Under the pieces are notes generated by a model. That model was given only the letters and a program-made list of their open reading frames with translations, did no database searches and was not told the origin of the DNA. A stretch of DNA of 64,000 nt from Lacipirellula parvula (GTDB lineage Bacteria > Planctomycetota > Planctomycetia > Pirellulales > Lacipirellulaceae): assembly GCF_009177095.1 (NCBI RefSeq), contig NZ_AP021861.1, positions 3,330,501-3,394,500 of the forward strand, read 5' to 3'. Below are positions 17,703 through 27,344 of this stretch, piece after piece; positions within the stretch are counted from its first letter, which is position 1, and the number at the start of each line of letters is the position of its first letter. The translations under genes and the position numbers were made by a program.

Positions 17703-20498
17703 TTGGAGAGCGAAGCGAAAATACGTTCGGCAAACTCGCGATCCCATAACGAATCTCGTTCGAAGCCCGAAATAGAGTCGTGGCACACCCTTCCACTGGC
17801 AGAAGTTTTCAAGCGGCTCGACGCGAATGAAACTCAGGGATTAGCTCAGGCCGACGCGTTTCGAAGGCTCGCTCAGCAGGGCCCCAATACCTTAGCACGG
17901 GCACAGCAGCGTACGACCCTGTCAATCTTGCTGGCCCAGTTTCACAGCCTCATCGTGGTCTTGTTGCTCGCGGCGACGGCGATTGCGTTCGCGATGGGCG
18001 AGAACATTGAGGCGGTTGCCATCCTCGTCGTCATCGTCATCAATGCCGGCATCGGCTTCGCCACTGAATGGAAGGCTGAGGAGGCACTGTCCGCTCTGCA
18101 AAAACAGACGGTGCGAGTCGCCCATGTGATCCGAGACGGCGCAGAAAGGCAGATTCCCGCCGCGGAACTGGTGCCTGGCGATCTGGTCGTCCTCGCAGCG
18201 GGCGCGCGGGTACCCGCCGACGGCCGGATCGTCGAGAGCGTTCGTCTGCAGATCGAGGAGGCCGCGCTAACAGGTGAATCTCATGCAGTGACCAAGTCGA
18301 CTGCACTGCTGACCGATAAAGACTCAGCACTCGGTGATCGCTTCAATATGGCCTTCCTAGGGACGGCCATCACGGACGGACGCGGCCGATTGGTGGTGAC
18401 GGCTACCGGCTCGCAAACGGAGGTGGGCAAGATCGGAGTCCTGATCGATGCGGCGATCACCCGCGACACGCCGCTGGAGCAAAAACTTTCCCGTCTTGGT
18501 CAACTGCTCATCGTGGTCGTGTTAGCGCTGTGCGCTGTAGTCGTCCTCGCTGGTTGGCTGCGTGGCGTCACTGACTTTTGGCACATGCTGGAGATCGGTC
18601 TCTCACTGGCCATTGCCGCCGTGCCTGAAGGGTTGCCTGCCGTGACCACCATGACGCTTGCACTAGGAATGCAACGCATGGCCCGCATGCGCGCGATTGT
18701 GCGCCGACTCCCTGCTGTCGAAACTCTGGGTTCCGTTACTGTAATCTGCACGGATAAGACCGGAACGCTCACCAAAAACGAGATGACTGTATGCGTCTAC
18801 GCATTGGATCAACGTCGCGTCGACGTGACCGGGGCGGGATATCAGCCGATCGGCGATTTTCGAGTTGCGGATAAACCGGTCGACCAGCGATCCGACGAAC
18901 ACCTCGCACTTGCTCTACGGATCGGTATGTTGTGCAACGATGCGAAAGTGGAACGGACTGACGGCCGTGTCACCGTGCTGGGCGATCCAACCGAGGCGGC
19001 CCTAGTCGTCGTTGGCGAGAAGGCCGGGATGAACCAAGTCGACTTAGCCGCCGAGTTTCCCCGCAGCAGTGAATTGCCGTTCGACAGCACCAGCAAACAC
19101 ATGGTCACGGTGCACCGAGCGCCGCAAGGTCGGATATTCGCGTTTGTCAAAGGCGCACCTGCGACTCTACTTGCCGCGAGCAGCACGCAATTCGGAGCGA
19201 CCGGAGTAACGTCCCTCACACCTGACGATAGCCGGCGCTGGCACGAAACCAACCAGGAATTGGCCAGTGCTGCGCTGCGCGTTCTGGGCCTGGCATATCG
19301 CGAACTGCCCGAGGGCTACGACGAGGGCGACCTCGGCCGGGATTTGATATTCGTCGGCCTCGTCGGCATGAGCGATCCGCTCCGTGACGAAGCGAAGGCC
19401 GCCATCGCCACGTGTCGCACGGCAGGTATTCGTACCGTGATGATCACCGGTGACCAGCAGCCGACGGCGGCCGAGATCGCACGGCAACTGGGCATCGACT
19501 GTGATCTCGATGGGCGTCCGCTGGGCGCCGTCCATGGTCGCGAGTTAACTGGCCTGGACCTCGCGGGTTGGCAACGGGTGGTAGCCGACGCTGCCGTGTT
19601 CGCCCGCGTCTCGCCCGAACACAAGCTGCAGATCGTCGAAGCGCTGCAAGAGCAGGGACATGTCGTCGCCATGACAGGCGACGGCGTAAACGACGCTCCA
19701 GCCTTGAAGAAGGCAGACATCGGTATCGCCATGGGCATCAAGGGGACTGAGGTCGCCAAAGAAAACGCCGATATGGTGATCACCGACGATAATTTCGCCA
19801 GCATCGTTGGGGCTGTTGAACAGGGGCGGATTATCTACGGAAACATTCTGCGGTTCCTCCATTATTTGCTGTCATGCAACTTCTCGGAAATCCTTACGGT
19901 ATTTCTCGCGCTCATGATCGGGTGGCCCCTGCCGCTAGTCGCTCTCCAAATCTTGTGGCTCAATTTGATAACCGACATCTTCCCGGCATTTGCGTTGGCT
20001 CTGGAGCCATCGGCTCCGGACGTGATGAAACGCCCGCCGCGCGATCAGAAGGAGTCGTTACTAACGCCTCGATTCGTCGGCCTCATTGTTTGGCAAGGGT
20101 TGCTACTTGCCGGAGTGACGCTCCTCGCTTTTAGAGTTGGCATGCACTGGTACGGGACTGATGGGGGCGGTCTGCGTCAGGCGACGACGATGGCCTTCAT
20201 GACGCTGGCCCTCGCACAGGTCGTCCACGCCCTCAACGCGCGATCCCAAAGGCGGTCCGCGTTCACCAGTCGGCTGTTTACTAATGGTTGGCTGTGGGCT
20301 GCTGTGGGGATTTGTCTGGTGCTGCAGGCAGCGGCGGTCTACCTGCCGCTCCTGCGAAGGGTCCTCCATACCTCCGTACCTAGCGCGTCGGACTGGTGGG
20401 TGATCGCCGCCTGCTCGCTACTGCCTGTGGCCGTGATCGAATTAGTCAAGTTGGTCCAGCGAATCGCCGTTCGAAATCTAGGAATCTCCCATGTTTAA
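17703..20498 (+). CDS. P2-type cation-transporting ATPase (Ca2+-ATPase-like)
   Basis: The 931-aa protein has the full P-type order: N-terminal cation-ATPase domain ([12 protein letters not shown], about 28-100), actuator with LTGES (about 194), M4 with [10 protein letters not shown], phosphorylation site DKTGTLT at Asp351, hinge [17 protein letters not shown], and six C-terminal membrane helices including [16 protein letters not shown]. It resembles SERCA/PMR1-type Ca2+ or Mn2+ pumps of bacteria. The start is TTG 17703, chosen because AAGGAG ends five bases upstream. Its stop overlaps the following ADH relic by 8 bp. Confidence 0.92.
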   Translation: MESEAKIRSANSRSHNESRSKPEIESWHTLPLAEVFKRLDANETQGLAQADAFRRLAQQGPNTLARAQQRTTLSILLAQFHSLIVVLLLAATAIAFAMGENIEAVAILVVIVINAGIGFATEWKAEEALSALQKQTVRVAHVIRDGAERQIPAAELVPGDLVVLAAGARVPADGRIVESVRLQIEEAALTGESHAVTKSTALLTDKDSALGDRFNMAFLGTAITDGRGRLVVTATGSQTEVGKIGVLIDAAITRDTPLEQKLSRLGQLLIVVVLALCAVVVLAGWLRGVTDFWHMLEIGLSLAIAAVPEGLPAVTTMTLALGMQRMARMRAIVRRLPAVETLGSVTVICTDKTGTLTKNEMTVCVYALDQRRVDVTGAGYQPIGDFRVADKPVDQRSDEHLALALRIGMLCNDAKVERTDGRVTVLGDPTEAALVVVGEKAGMNQVDLAAEFPRSSELPFDSTSKHMVTVHRAPQGRIFAFVKGAPATLLAASSTQFGATGVTSLTPDDSRRWHETNQELASAALRVLGLAYRELPEGYDEGDLGRDLIFVGLVGMSDPLRDEAKAAIATCRTAGIRTVMITGDQQPTAAEIARQLGIDCDLDGRPLGAVHGRELTGLDLAGWQRVVADAAVFARVSPEHKLQIVEALQEQGHVVAMTGDGVNDAPALKKADIGIAMGIKGTEVAKENADMVITDDNFASIVGAVEQGRIIYGNILRFLHYLLSCNFSEILTVFLALMIGWPLPLVALQILWLNLITDIFPAFALALEPSAPDVMKRPPRDQKESLLTPRFVGLIVWQGLLLAGVTLLAFRVGMHWYGTDGGGLRQATTMAFMTLALAQVVHALNARSQRRSAFTSRLFTNGWLWAAVGICLVLQAAAVYLPLLRRVLHTSVPSASDWWVIAACSLLPVAVIELVKLVQRIAVRNLGISHV

Positions 20499-20781
20499 GA
20501 TGATGACGCGTTTCGTGCTGAACGGCATCGGCAACGTCGGTGTGAGGGAGAAGCCGATCCCGCTCCTTGAATCGCACGACGCCATCACCCGTACGACGGC
20601 TGCACTAATCTGCATGTCTGACATCCGCACTGTGGTTGGCGACATCGGCAACCGCCAAGGCCTGACGCTCGGCAAATGCGTCGCAGTTAACGCGATCCCA
20701 CCTACGTGTGCGGCAATTGGCAATGCGGCTACCGCCAAGCGTTGTAGGAGTGCTGACAAGTGTTTGGCAGTGAGTTTCTGA
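20491..20781 (+). pseudogene. Zinc-type alcohol dehydrogenase relic
   Basis: The first 50 residues read MTRFVLNGIGNVGVREKPIP and DAITRTTAALICMSDI, the N-terminus of medium-chain Zn-dependent alcohol dehydrogenases, with the catalytic-Cys context ICxSD preserved. It then jumps to GKCVAVNAI, skipping the GHE zinc-ligand block, and ends at 96 aa where the family has about 350. It is internally deleted and truncated. It was once translationally coupled to the P2-ATPase. Confidence 0.7.
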
Positions 20782-20793
20782 TCTCGTAACTCC

Positions 20794-22710
20794 ATGGAAT
20801 TTCTGATGGAAACGCCCACGCCTGAAGGCCGGCTTTCAAAGCTGAGGGAGTTCTGGACCAACCGGCAGATGGTGATCATCGCCTGCGTCGCACTTGCGGG
20901 CATCGCGGTACATCTGATTCTCTGCTACGTGATACACAGCGGCAGCCCGTCGTATCAAATTCCCTTGTGGGTTGTGTTGGTATTCGGGGGAATTCCGCTT
21001 GTCTACGAGTTGCTAAAAAAACTGGCGAAACGCGAATTCGGTTCCGACCTTCTGGCAGGCATCTCGATCGTGACCGCCGCTGTACTCGGCGAGTATCTGG
21101 CGGGGGCACTCGTAGTCCTCATGCTTTCAGGCGGTGAAGCCCTGGAAAGCTACGCCGTCCGCAGCGCGTCATCGGTCCTGCGCGCGCTCGCCCAACGAAT
21201 TCCATCGATCGGCCATCGGAGTCAAGGCGGACAAGTGGTCGACGTTTCACTTAGCGAGGTGGCTGTCGGCGACACGCTCGTAATCTTTCCTCACGACATT
21301 TGCCCGGTGGACGGAGTTGTCACCGAGGGCCGCGGCGTCATGGATGAGTCGTTCCTGACAGGCGAGCCGTTTCAGATGTCCAAGACGCCAGGCTCGGAAG
21401 TGATCTCCGGAGCGATCAACGGTGAGTTTGCACTGACGATCCGAGCGACCCGTCCGGCGGCCGACTCGCGATATGCAAAGATTATGCAGGTCATGCGATC
21501 CGCAGAGCAGAATCGCCCGCGGATGCGTCGACTTGGCGATTCGCTAGGCGCATTCTACACGCCACTGGCAGTGCTGATCGCGCTGGGCGCCTGGGGCGTG
21601 AGCGGCCAATCAAGCCGCTTTTTGGCAGTGCTCGTGGTCGCGACGCCTTGCCCTCTCCTCATTGCCATCCCGGTCGCCATCATCGGCGCGATATCACTGT
21701 GTGCACGGCGTGGAATCATTATTAAGAACCCAGTGGTCTTGGAAACGATCGCCACTTGTCGCACGGCCATTTTTGACAAAACGGGCACGCTGACTTACGG
21801 CCGTCCTCGCCTCACTGATCAGATCGTGGTTTCTGGCGCTGACGCGGTACATATCCTGGGACTGGTCGCCAGCCTGGAGCGCTACTCCAAGCATCCCCTA
21901 GCGAGCGCTATCTTGAAATCAGCGACGGAAGCCGGCGTGACGCTTCAGGAGGTGGCCGAGATCAGCGAACCGCCCGGTCAAGGCATCCTCGGCACTGTCG
22001 CAGGCCACACGGTGCGGATTGCTAGCCGCGGCGCGCTGGCCAAATTCCCAGTCGCAGGATCCGATCAAATTCCGTCCCATGCCGGCGGGCTGGAATGCTT
22101 TGTCGTCATTGATGACCGCTATGCGGCAGCATATCGGTTCCGTGACGAACCTCGGACGGAGGGCGTTTCGTTTATCAAACACCTCAACTCCAGGCACGGC
22201 TTCAAGCGTCTGCTAATTGTTTCGGGAGATCGCGAGTCCGAGGTTCGCTACCTCGCAGAGCAAATCGGAATCTCGGAAATTTACGCCCAAAAAACGCCCG
22301 AAGAAAAAGTGACCATCGTCCGCGCCGAGACGGCAAAGGCGCGGACGTTGTACGTAGGGGACGGTATTAATGACGCTCCAGCGCTGATGTCTTCGACGGT
22401 CGGCGTAGCGATCGGACAGAACAGCGATATCACTACCGAGTCAGCGGGCGTCGTGATCATGGACAGCTCACTGGAAAAGGTCGACGAGTTCATGCACATC
22501 AGCCGTCGGATGCGGCGCATTGTTCTGCAGAGTGCGATCGGCGGTATGGTCCTGAGCGTGGTCGGAATGGCCCTGGCCAGCGGCGGTCTGTTGTCTCCCG
22601 TAGCCGGCGCAGTCTGCCAGGAAGTCATCGACGTGTTTGCCGTTTTTAACGCATTGCGTGCGGCCATTCGTCCGAAGGAACTCTCCGACTTCGGCGACGC
22701 AACGACTTAG
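20794..22710 (+). CDS. P1B-type heavy-metal-translocating ATPase
   Basis: The 638-aa protein has MB/M1-M2 helices (about 25-110), actuator with LTGEP (about 186), the transmembrane metal motif TPCPLL (about 285), DKTGTLT at Asp328 and hinge GDGINDAPAL. It is short: there is no N-terminal CxxC heavy-metal domain. The intramembrane motif is CPL, not CPC, CPH or SPC, so Cu, Zn or Co specificity cannot be assigned. It lies 12 bp after the ADH relic and in the same direction as the P2-ATPase, so probably one transcription unit. Confidence 0.9.
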   Translation: MEFLMETPTPEGRLSKLREFWTNRQMVIIACVALAGIAVHLILCYVIHSGSPSYQIPLWVVLVFGGIPLVYELLKKLAKREFGSDLLAGISIVTAAVLGEYLAGALVVLMLSGGEALESYAVRSASSVLRALAQRIPSIGHRSQGGQVVDVSLSEVAVGDTLVIFPHDICPVDGVVTEGRGVMDESFLTGEPFQMSKTPGSEVISGAINGEFALTIRATRPAADSRYAKIMQVMRSAEQNRPRMRRLGDSLGAFYTPLAVLIALGAWGVSGQSSRFLAVLVVATPCPLLIAIPVAIIGAISLCARRGIIIKNPVVLETIATCRTAIFDKTGTLTYGRPRLTDQIVVSGADAVHILGLVASLERYSKHPLASAILKSATEAGVTLQEVAEISEPPGQGILGTVAGHTVRIASRGALAKFPVAGSDQIPSHAGGLECFVVIDDRYAAAYRFRDEPRTEGVSFIKHLNSRHGFKRLLIVSGDRESEVRYLAEQIGISEIYAQKTPEEKVTIVRAETAKARTLYVGDGINDAPALMSSTVGVAIGQNSDITTESAGVVIMDSSLEKVDEFMHISRRMRRIVLQSAIGGMVLSVVGMALASGGLLSPVAGAVCQEVIDVFAVFNALRAAIRPKELSDFGDATT

Positions 22711-23111
22711 GCGCCCGGAAATCCACCTTCGCACACTTAGCCGTTCAAGCTTTCCACTCCTCATTGTTGCAACCTTGCAACGCTCCGTCTCGATTTTAGC
22801 TGCTTCAGAATGGTCGAGAGTCGTCTCGCAAGTTCAGAAGTCTGACCTCGATCCGTACGTCAAGTTTTCCAGCAGCCGACGACGCAACGGCCCTGGAAGT
22901 TGTAACGAGACAACAAAAAATATTACGTCTAACTTGTGCGAGTAGAATTTGAAAGCGAGTGTAAGCGTCGCGAGCGACTTCTCGTGACGTGTGGCAACTC
23001 GGCGAATACCAGCAAGGTAGAGTCACGCAAGCAATTTGCACTCACCGAGGCGCCGATCGCCTTGAGACGCAATCTCATTAAGTGGCGTCGACGGCACCTT
23101 TTCACTAGCGA
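22711..23111. other. Intergenic gap, no gene seen
   Basis: No supported gene or clear terminator between the P1B-ATPase and the PEP-CTERM protein. Confidence 0.35.
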
Positions 23112-23177
23112 GAAGACGTAAAATCGCGGAGGCGTGGATTAGCGGGCGTAATAACCACGCCGGCCCTGGCCCAGACG

Positions 23178-24143
23178 ATGTTTGGCAGTCTGAGCAACTT
23201 TGATGTGATTAATGACACGGGCCAGACTACGCGTGGCTTTGAAATCGAACTTGAAGGGATCAGCCCTTCAGATATCGCCTTCACATTCGGCAACCCTTAC
23301 ATTCGCTATGGCGATCCGGTGAAAGTTGCCACCGGGACAGGAACGATCGTGCGGTATGCCAGTGCGTTTGATGGAAGCAGCTGGGCGGTTGGCACCCCCG
23401 TACCTGCGGGCCCTTTTCCGACGGGCGGACACGCATGTTTCTTTCCGGCGTTTGGCGGTGACCCGAACTACGAAACGCTGGGAGGCGAGCATTTCGGCGT
23501 CGCTTTGAATGGGAATCCGACGAATACGACTTATCGTTGGCTCCTCGGCGATGCCGCAGGAAATCTCAGTGCGGCAGGGTCGAACGTGAAGATTCCAGCG
23601 CCGGTGTGGAACGTCCAGCCGCCAGCTAATCCCGCTGCGCCGGCGGCCGTCCAGGCGGTGATTCCGGCGCTCCCGAAAGAACACCCCGAAGATCTCTTCG
23701 GCGAAGCGTTGTGGGTGAAGGTGTTCGTCATTGAGGCCGCCGAGCCCGTCGAATTGGAACATCTCGTCCCAGGAGACCCAGGGGTTCCAGACGGCTCCGA
23801 GCCGACTGAAGTCGAAATCGAATGGCAACTCCTGCAGGATGGCAAGGATGGCGTGGGCGAAGTGGATAGTGGTTTCGATGACTTGGCAGCTGACTCGGAA
23901 TCGGTAACCCGTCGTTACGAGTTCTACAGCTACATCGGCCCGTACGACGCCGAGGGAGAAGCTACGGAAGAGAATCCGGGACTCAATCTGGAGTTTGTGG
24001 GCGACTTCATGGGCTCCCAGAACGCCGCGCTCAATCTCGCTCCGTTCGCGATTCCCGAACCCGGCTCTCTCGTCCTGCTCGGCATCAGCCTTGCCGGTCT
24101 AGCAGGGGCTCGCCGACTACGGAGGAAATTCGCCACTGCGTAG
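23178..24143 (+). CDS. PEP-CTERM sorted extracellular protein
   Basis: The 321-aa ORF from ATG 23178 ends in a PEP-CTERM signal: IPEPGSLVLLGISLAGLAGA followed by a basic RRLRRK tail. That targets the protein to an exosortase for processing at the cell surface. The body is acidic and beta-rich, with no recognised domain. The ATG falls just after a signal-peptide-like segment (LAGVITTPALAQT, 23139-23177) that is in frame but has no ATG, GTG or TTG start before the stop at 23106. Either an unusual start is used or the 5' end has mutated. Confidence 0.8.
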   Translation: MFGSLSNFDVINDTGQTTRGFEIELEGISPSDIAFTFGNPYIRYGDPVKVATGTGTIVRYASAFDGSSWAVGTPVPAGPFPTGGHACFFPAFGGDPNYETLGGEHFGVALNGNPTNTTYRWLLGDAAGNLSAAGSNVKIPAPVWNVQPPANPAAPAAVQAVIPALPKEHPEDLFGEALWVKVFVIEAAEPVELEHLVPGDPGVPDGSEPTEVEIEWQLLQDGKDGVGEVDSGFDDLAADSESVTRRYEFYSYIGPYDAEGEATEENPGLNLEFVGDFMGSQNAALNLAPFAIPEPGSLVLLGISLAGLAGARRLRRKFATA

Positions 24144-24173
24144 CAGGACGTCGAGTAAACTGTTTCAATGACG

Positions 24174-24210
24174 AAAGGCCCGTCAACCCTTCGCGGATGA
24201 CGGGCCTTTT
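24174..24210 (+). terminator. Rho-independent terminator after the PEP-CTERM gene
   Basis: AAAGGCCCGTCA (24174-24185) pairs with TGACGGGCCTTT (24198-24209), followed by TTAT. It lies 30 bp after the stop at 24143. Confidence 0.85.
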
Positions 24211-24290
24211 ATAGCTTTAGTTGGATCAGGCGGGCTGGGGAAGTTATCGCTGAGCATCACGCTCGGCCCAGGTGTGAGGTGATCAACAAC

Positions 24291-24533
24291 ATGTTCGTCC
24301 GGCATCAAGAGCGGCATCGCACTGATCGCATTATTTGGTTGTGTGCGGCGGTATGTGGCGCTAACTACGGGATTGTGTCCACATCGAGTCTGGTAGTTGG
24401 CGTCGCCGCGGCAAACCGACTGATCGGGTCCGTCACGCGCGGCTTGTTCGCTAAAATAATGGCCGAAGTTTGTCTCATGAATCTTTGCGTTTGCATGGTT
24501 TTTATCGTTCAACCTCCTTGTTCTGCGCAATAG
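24291..24533 (+). pseudogene. VIT1/CCC1-family transporter relic (third copy)
   Basis: Residues 1-42 read RHQERHRTDRIIWLCAAV, then CGANYGIVSTSSLVVGVAAAN, clearly homologous to the two intact VIT proteins in this window (LGANDGIVSTASL). The family's conserved Asp is Tyr here. Homology ends at about 24417 and the frame continues as unrelated sequence to 24533. More than 80 per cent of the gene is missing. Confidence 0.8.
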
Positions 24534-25649
24534 TCACGCTTTCACCACTGCACCGGGCGAATCGGCGGGCGCACCTAGAGGCAAGTGATCGGGCAGATCG
24601 AGACGGGCCACGCCAATCCGGCTGTCCGCCATCCCGTAATATACGTCGATGCGGTCCGGCAGCCCTAGGTCGTCGCGACGGTCGATGCCGGTAGGGAACA
24701 CGACGTTTGGGACGGTTCCGCTCCGTTCGTGCGGCAGCAGCGGCGTTAACACAGGCTCTTCCGATCTGTGAAGAATTTCCCACGGATGCTCTTTCGAGAG
24801 CACCATTACTCCGGCCGAGTAGCACAGATGATGCGTTATGCTACCTAGCTCCTCGACTTCGCTCACGCCGTGGTAAATGATCAGCCAGCCATGTCGGGTA
24901 AGGATTGGTGGAGTGCCGCCACCAATCTTGAGCGACTCCCATGACGACACCGGAGTCGCGAGGCGGTGATGCGAATTGAACAGGGCGGGATGATGCGATT
25001 CGGCATCCCCCGAGGGCATTGGGCAGTAGGATATCCAGATGCTTTCATGATCGAGATCCACCAATCGGCACGCGCCTTGGCAAGCTGTATCCTCAGGATA
25101 AGTGCCGCGAAAAAGCGGTCGATGGAGGATGGCCATCTGCATTTTTCCAGCGTGATTGGGAATGGCGACGGGGAAAACGCTGGCGTCTTTGTTGTCCACA
25201 TGGGCGAAGTCGATGCCGCGATAGGCTTCAAAGGTCGCCAATCCGAGCCGCTTCCAGTGGAACAAATCCTCCGATACCGCTAGGGCGATCCTTGGACCGA
25301 TCGGAGAATGCGCCGTGTAGGTCATCACAAAGCGATGCATCGGTTCGACAAACGTGATCCGGGGATCCTCACAGCCACCGCTGCCATCAGGCCGCAGTTC
25401 GTAGTCAGTCTCAGGCTCAAGTGCGATGCCGAGCCGCTGCACGCCGGTTGGGTCGCCAATTTCGTTAAATATGACTCGGGCAATGCCGATGCGCGACTTA
25501 TTGCCCCGCGCGACGAGCCGTGGAAACAGGTAGAGCTGACCATCAAGGCCACGAACGGCCGCCGGATTCAGGACGCCTTCGGCCTCCTGCGCATTCCCCG
25601 CCTCCGGCTCCATGATCTGCCCGAGCCGCTGTAATTGAAAGCCGCTCAT
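24534..25649 (-). CDS. GH130-family glycoside phosphorylase/hydrolase
   Basis: A 371-aa product from ATG 25649, which has GGAGGAG eight bases upstream. It is a five-bladed propeller type protein with GH130 hallmarks: GGCEDPRITF (the Asp region), HVDNKDASVFP, GGGTPPI and VVFPTG. GH130 enzymes phosphorolyse beta-mannosides or cleave mannose-linked oligosaccharides; the exact subfamily cannot be read here. Cytoplasmic, as no signal peptide is seen. It is convergent with the VIT relic and downstream of the arsR relic. Confidence 0.85.
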   Translation of the reverse strand: MSGFQLQRLGQIMEPEAGNAQEAEGVLNPAAVRGLDGQLYLFPRLVARGNKSRIGIARVIFNEIGDPTGVQRLGIALEPETDYELRPDGSGGCEDPRITFVEPMHRFVMTYTAHSPIGPRIALAVSEDLFHWKRLGLATFEAYRGIDFAHVDNKDASVFPVAIPNHAGKMQMAILHRPLFRGTYPEDTACQGACRLVDLDHESIWISYCPMPSGDAESHHPALFNSHHRLATPVSSWESLKIGGGTPPILTRHGWLIIYHGVSEVEELGSITHHLCYSAGVMVLSKEHPWEILHRSEEPVLTPLLPHERSGTVPNVVFPTGIDRRDDLGLPDRIDVYYGMADSRIGVARLDLPDHLPLGAPADSPGAVVKA

Positions 25650-25808
25650 CGACACTCCTCCTGGCAATGTGTCGTACGTCGAACGGCGTCTAAGCTTTCT
25701 GAAGCTCGCTCTTTCGCGCTTGGCGATTTGTTCGACCTTACCTCTTCGTAAGTGCCGTAAGGAAGCAGAATGACTGTGGTCAACCGGCAATAGTCACTGG
25801 TCAGCAAT

Positions 25809-26040
25809 TTATTGTCGCCCGCCCTTCCTCAAGAGCTTCTTGTTCCGTTTCACTTCGGCCTCTAAATCGCGCCGAAGCGATTCGCAGACGAGTTCGCAGA
25901 TTTTTTCCAGCACGGGATCCTGAAGGCGGTAGAGAGCGAAGGATCCCTGCTTTCTGCGGGTAACGAGTCCAGTGCTCGCCATTTGCTTAAGGTGCTTGGA
26001 GACATTCGCGAGCTCCCGTGCCAACAGGGTTACGAGCTGA
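25809..26040 (-). pseudogene. ArsR-family regulator, N-terminus replaced by IS200 sequence
   Basis: The C-terminal half of an ArsR/SmtB winged helix is intact: ELANVSKHLKQMASTGLVTR, RKQGSFALYRLQDPVLEKIC, then a helical tail. The recognition-helix sequence SQANVSKHLK of the family is altered at its start, and everything upstream comes from an IS200-type transposase in another frame. Without its first helices it is unlikely to fold or dimerise. Confidence 0.75.
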
Positions 26041-26320
26041 CTGCGTCGGCGGGCATGACAGCAACACGTCCACATGATCCGCGGAGACCGCCCCCTGCAA
26101 AATCTCAATCTGGTTCGCCCGACAAACGTCCCGAACGAGTTCGCGAACTCGCTCACCCACCGCGCCCGTCAGCACCTTCTTACTGTACTTCGTCAACCAA
26201 ACGAAATCGTACTTAATGTCAAAGCGGCTATGCGCTCCGGTCCGATAATTCTCCATCACACCAATATACTAACCTAAAGGTTTCGCCTAAAGGCGAGGGT
26301 TTCACACCCATCGTCGTGAC
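26041..26320 (-). mobile_element. IS200/IS605-type element relic (5' part of tnpA and left end)
   Basis: The minus frame from 26259 reads YRTGAHSRFDIKYDFVWLTK and GAVGERVRELVRDVCRANQI, the N-terminal half of an IS200 Y1 transposase. The HUH motif is ADHVDVLL where the family has HVHVLL, so the second His is lost. The catalytic Tyr region is missing because the frame runs into arsR at about 26040. A short hairpin, CGCC TAAA GGCG (26285-26296), lies upstream and matches the kind of subterminal hairpin these elements use. Confidence 0.8.
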
Positions 26321-26687
26321 AATACATGGTCAATTAGTTCGGGCGGCCAAATTCACGTTGCCCCAGAAACTCACTACTGGCTGGCAGGTTTATTCGGCTC
26401 TCGCCGACCGTCGCCTCCGACCACAGTTCCCTCATTGTTAGAAGGACTCTCTCTTGCTGCTATGGCCTCAGTCGACGCTCCCATTGAGATGCAATCTCAT
26501 CAGGCTTTGCCTGCTAGGGAGAAGACTAAGAAGTGCCGACATGGCAGACTTGCTGCTACGGCAATTTGGCGGAGTGCACCGGACCGCGACCTCCCCACGC
26601 ATCTTGACCTGAGTTGACGGCATGGCAACACTCAATTGCAAGGAATCGCAGGTCGGTACCCGCGTCCTCCACCACGTTATTTTCTAA
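26321..26687. other. Intergenic gap upstream of the efflux operon
   Basis: No gene seen; probably includes the promoter of the His-rich protein and the RND efflux genes. Confidence 0.35.
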
Positions 26688-27170
26688 TTGATCCGGGCGA
26701 TGCTCACTTGCGCTCGAAACTTGTTGCTTCGGCGAGCAGTGCGAGCGGCGGTCTATTGGGTGATATCGCTCCAGTTTCCAATTCCGCTGTTGCATTGCCA
26801 CGGTCAGGAATTGTCGTTTGACGGCTCGCCCACGGCTCACGTCCAGCGACACCATGGCGAGGGCGACGCTGACCTAGGACACTGGCATTGGCACTGTGTC
26901 CTCCCGTGGGAGCTAGGACAGGAAGAGAAAGACCCTGAAGATCGCCATCCTTTTCCGATCCTCTGCGCAGGCTCGACTGAATCGGTCGCAGTACTCGATG
27001 TGCAGTCGGAAAAGGTCGACATCGCTGTTTTGCCGCAGCTTGTTTTACCGTTTGCGGTGCACTCCGGCTCTCCCTTAAGCCTTCTCGCGCCAGCGAGTCG
27101 CAATATTGGATTCATGCATTCATTTATGAATGTGCCGCTCTGCGCGCTGATTGGCGTGTCATTACGTTGA
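26688..27170 (+). CDS. His-rich protein preceding the RND metal efflux genes
   Basis: The 160-aa ORF (TTG 26688; ATG at 26700 also possible) contains a hydrophobic N-terminal segment (about 15-38) and a His-rich zone including HVQRHHGEGDADLGHWHWHC and VLPWELGQEEKDPEDRHPFP. The His/Asp clusters suggest metal binding at the membrane or in the periplasm. It precedes czcB- and czcA-like genes by 175 bp in the same direction, so it is probably an accessory component of the same resistance unit. Family not named with certainty. Confidence 0.6.
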   Translation: MIRAMLTCARNLLLRRAVRAAVYWVISLQFPIPLLHCHGQELSFDGSPTAHVQRHHGEGDADLGHWHWHCVLPWELGQEEKDPEDRHPFPILCAGSTESVAVLDVQSEKVDIAVLPQLVLPFAVHSGSPLSLLAPASRNIGFMHSFMNVPLCALIGVSLR

Positions 27171-27344
27171 TTAGTGAAGCGGTCGCTGCGCTTTAGATGG
27201 ATCCTGTGTAGTAAGGCCTCCTGCTAAAGCCATTCTTGCCGCCGCGATTCTTGGCGTCGTTCGGCGATCCGCGCCGCTGCATTAGCTTAGCCCCGCAAGA
27301 CGCGATCCGTTCATTTGGCTCTCTAAAGCTGAGGGGACTTCTGT

